Below are positions 6,635 through 6,912 of a stretch of DNA of 6,912 bases, in pieces. Source of the stretch: Ignavibacteriaceae bacterium (lineage in GTDB: Bacteria > Bacteroidota > Ignavibacteria > Ignavibacteriales > Ignavibacteriaceae); NCBI GenBank assembly GCA_022865965.1, contig JALHTS010000495.1:1-6912 (forward strand), read 5' to 3'. A program made the translations under genes and the position numbers. The notes under the pieces are model-generated. The model saw nothing but the letters and a program-made list of their open reading frames with translations, ran no database searches and was not told the origin of the DNA. Every line of letters starts with the position of its first letter. Positions within the stretch are counted from its first letter, which is position 1.

Positions 6635-6709
6635 TTACTTGATCGTAATCTTTTCAATCGCCAAAATCTTCCTGCGTAACTTGATAATTTTGTAAATGTA
6701 TTTAGACAT
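6635..6709 (-). CDS. Possible 24-aa basic peptide overlapping the preceding small ORF
   Basis: The minus strand reads MSKYIYKIIKLRRKILAIEK and stops after four more residues (TAA at 6637-6635). It is rich in Lys, Arg and Ile, so could form an amphipathic basic helix. In its favour are AGGAG at 6720-6716, six bases before the ATG (6709-6707), and an 8-bp overlap with the stop of the 48-codon ORF, an arrangement typical of coupled translation. Against it are the very short length and no family I recognise. It may be chance or the remnant of a decayed gene. Confidence 0.2.
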   Translation of the reverse strand: MSKYIYKIIKLRRKILAIEKITIK

Positions 6710-6848
6710 CATCTGCTCCTGGCTTGATTTCCTTTGTTATTTGAGGAGTGTAACTCCTTGTTTCATCAAATGGATTTTTTACTTTTCTTTGTTTCGCATA
6801 TAGTTTAAGAAACACAATATCAGACTTGGACTTCTTTTTATTTTCCAT
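6702..6848 (-). CDS. Possible 48-aa hypothetical protein
   Basis: The minus strand is open from the ATG at 6848-6846 to TAA at 6704-6702. The product starts MENKKKSKSDIVFLKLYAK and ends KEIKPGADDV. It is hydrophilic and Lys-rich, with no membrane segment, signal peptide or motif I recognise. An in-frame TGA lies three codons upstream of the ATG, so it cannot be extended. No Shine-Dalgarno precedes it. Codon use (AAA, GAA, GAT, ATT) resembles the real genes nearby, and a second ORF overlaps its end with a good ribosome site; these are the only reasons to consider it real. Homologues sharing this exact start would settle the matter. Confidence 0.3.
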   Translation of the reverse strand: MENKKKSKSDIVFLKLYAKQRKVKNPFDETRSYTPQITKEIKPGADDV

Positions 6849-6889
6849 CGATTTGAATCATTCATTGAGTCTATTGATAAGAAATTTAC

Positions 6890-6910
6890 TTACGGAGTAG
6901 AAATCCGTAA
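6890..6910. repeat. Perfect 7-bp inverted repeat with 7-nt loop, REP-like
   Basis: TTACGGA (6890-6896) and TCCGTAA (6904-6910) are exact reverse complements around GTAGAAA, and would form a compact hairpin on either strand. There is no adjacent T-run on the minus strand, so it does not look like a standard terminator; the plus-strand side is cut off by the window end. Short palindromes of this style occur as dispersed REP-like elements or transposon ends in Bacteroidota-type genomes. That identity is not established here. Confidence 0.4.
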
Positions 6911-6912
6911 TC

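Larger units (their letters stand above)
6376..6912. other. Long stretch without a confident gene
   Basis: About 537 bp to the window edge. The part next to the CMD gene (6376-6634) is very AT-rich and broken by stops in all frames I read; beyond that gene's ribosome site I see no clear promoter boxes, tRNA or structured RNA. The part from 6635 to 6848 holds two possible small minus-strand ORFs, and the edge holds an inverted repeat, listed separately. Confidence 0.6.

Noticed and set aside
6744..6758. AGGAGT-gta-ACTCCT hairpin
   Set aside because: It has a 6-bp stem with a 3-nt loop, sits inside the possible 48-codon ORF and lacks a T-tract; probably chance.
6779..6865. 28-codon minus-strand frame starting MNDSNRWK
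   Set aside because: It overlaps the 48-codon ORF in another frame, is shorter and has no ribosome site; it was not preferred.

Overview
The window is AT-rich and gene-dense, with short operon gaps and weak or missing Shine-Dalgarno sequences at several starts. The FtsX/MacB-type permease N-terminus and the NtrC-type regulator (GAFTDA loop, 'DMNFTQD..SGQEGF' phosphorylation loop) look like proteins of the Bacteroidota/Ignavibacteriota/Chlorobi group. That placement rests on recalled family resemblance and was not checked by a search.

Left half, minus strand (1-2980): a tightly packed export operon, transcribed right to left. It encodes a MacA/HlyD-like membrane fusion protein, two tandem paralogous LolD/MacB-type ABC ATPases joined by an ATGA overlap, and the first 110 codons of a MacB/FtsX-like permease that runs off the window. 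Together they form a MacAB-like tripartite transporter with ATPase and permease on separate polypeptides. The second ATPase departs from consensus in both the signature and D-loop regions, suggesting an asymmetric ATPase pair.

Centre (2981-3194): a 214-bp divergent control region. I see two candidate sigma-54 (-24/-12) promoters pointing outwards, each of the form AGGC-N7-TTGG. Between them lie two tandem 14-bp imperfect dyads (GTTCG-N5-GTAC) spaced exactly 20 bp, a good candidate activator-binding region for the NtrC-type regulator encoded next door.

Right of centre, plus strand (3195-5914): a two-gene signalling operon. It encodes an NtrC-family sigma-54-dependent response regulator and, 5 bp downstream, a histidine kinase with two membrane helices and almost no extracytoplasmic loop. 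The simplest model is a membrane- or envelope-stress sensor that drives sigma-54 transcription of the exporter, comparable in logic, though not in homology, to Bce-type antimicrobial-peptide modules.

Right end (5915-6912): a convergent minus-strand gene for a small carboxymuconolactone decarboxylase/AhpD-like protein with an intact CxxC redox motif. Beyond it lies about 540 bp without a confident gene. That stretch holds two possible overlapping very small ORFs on the minus strand and, at the window edge, a perfect 7-bp inverted repeat of the kind seen in REP-like elements.
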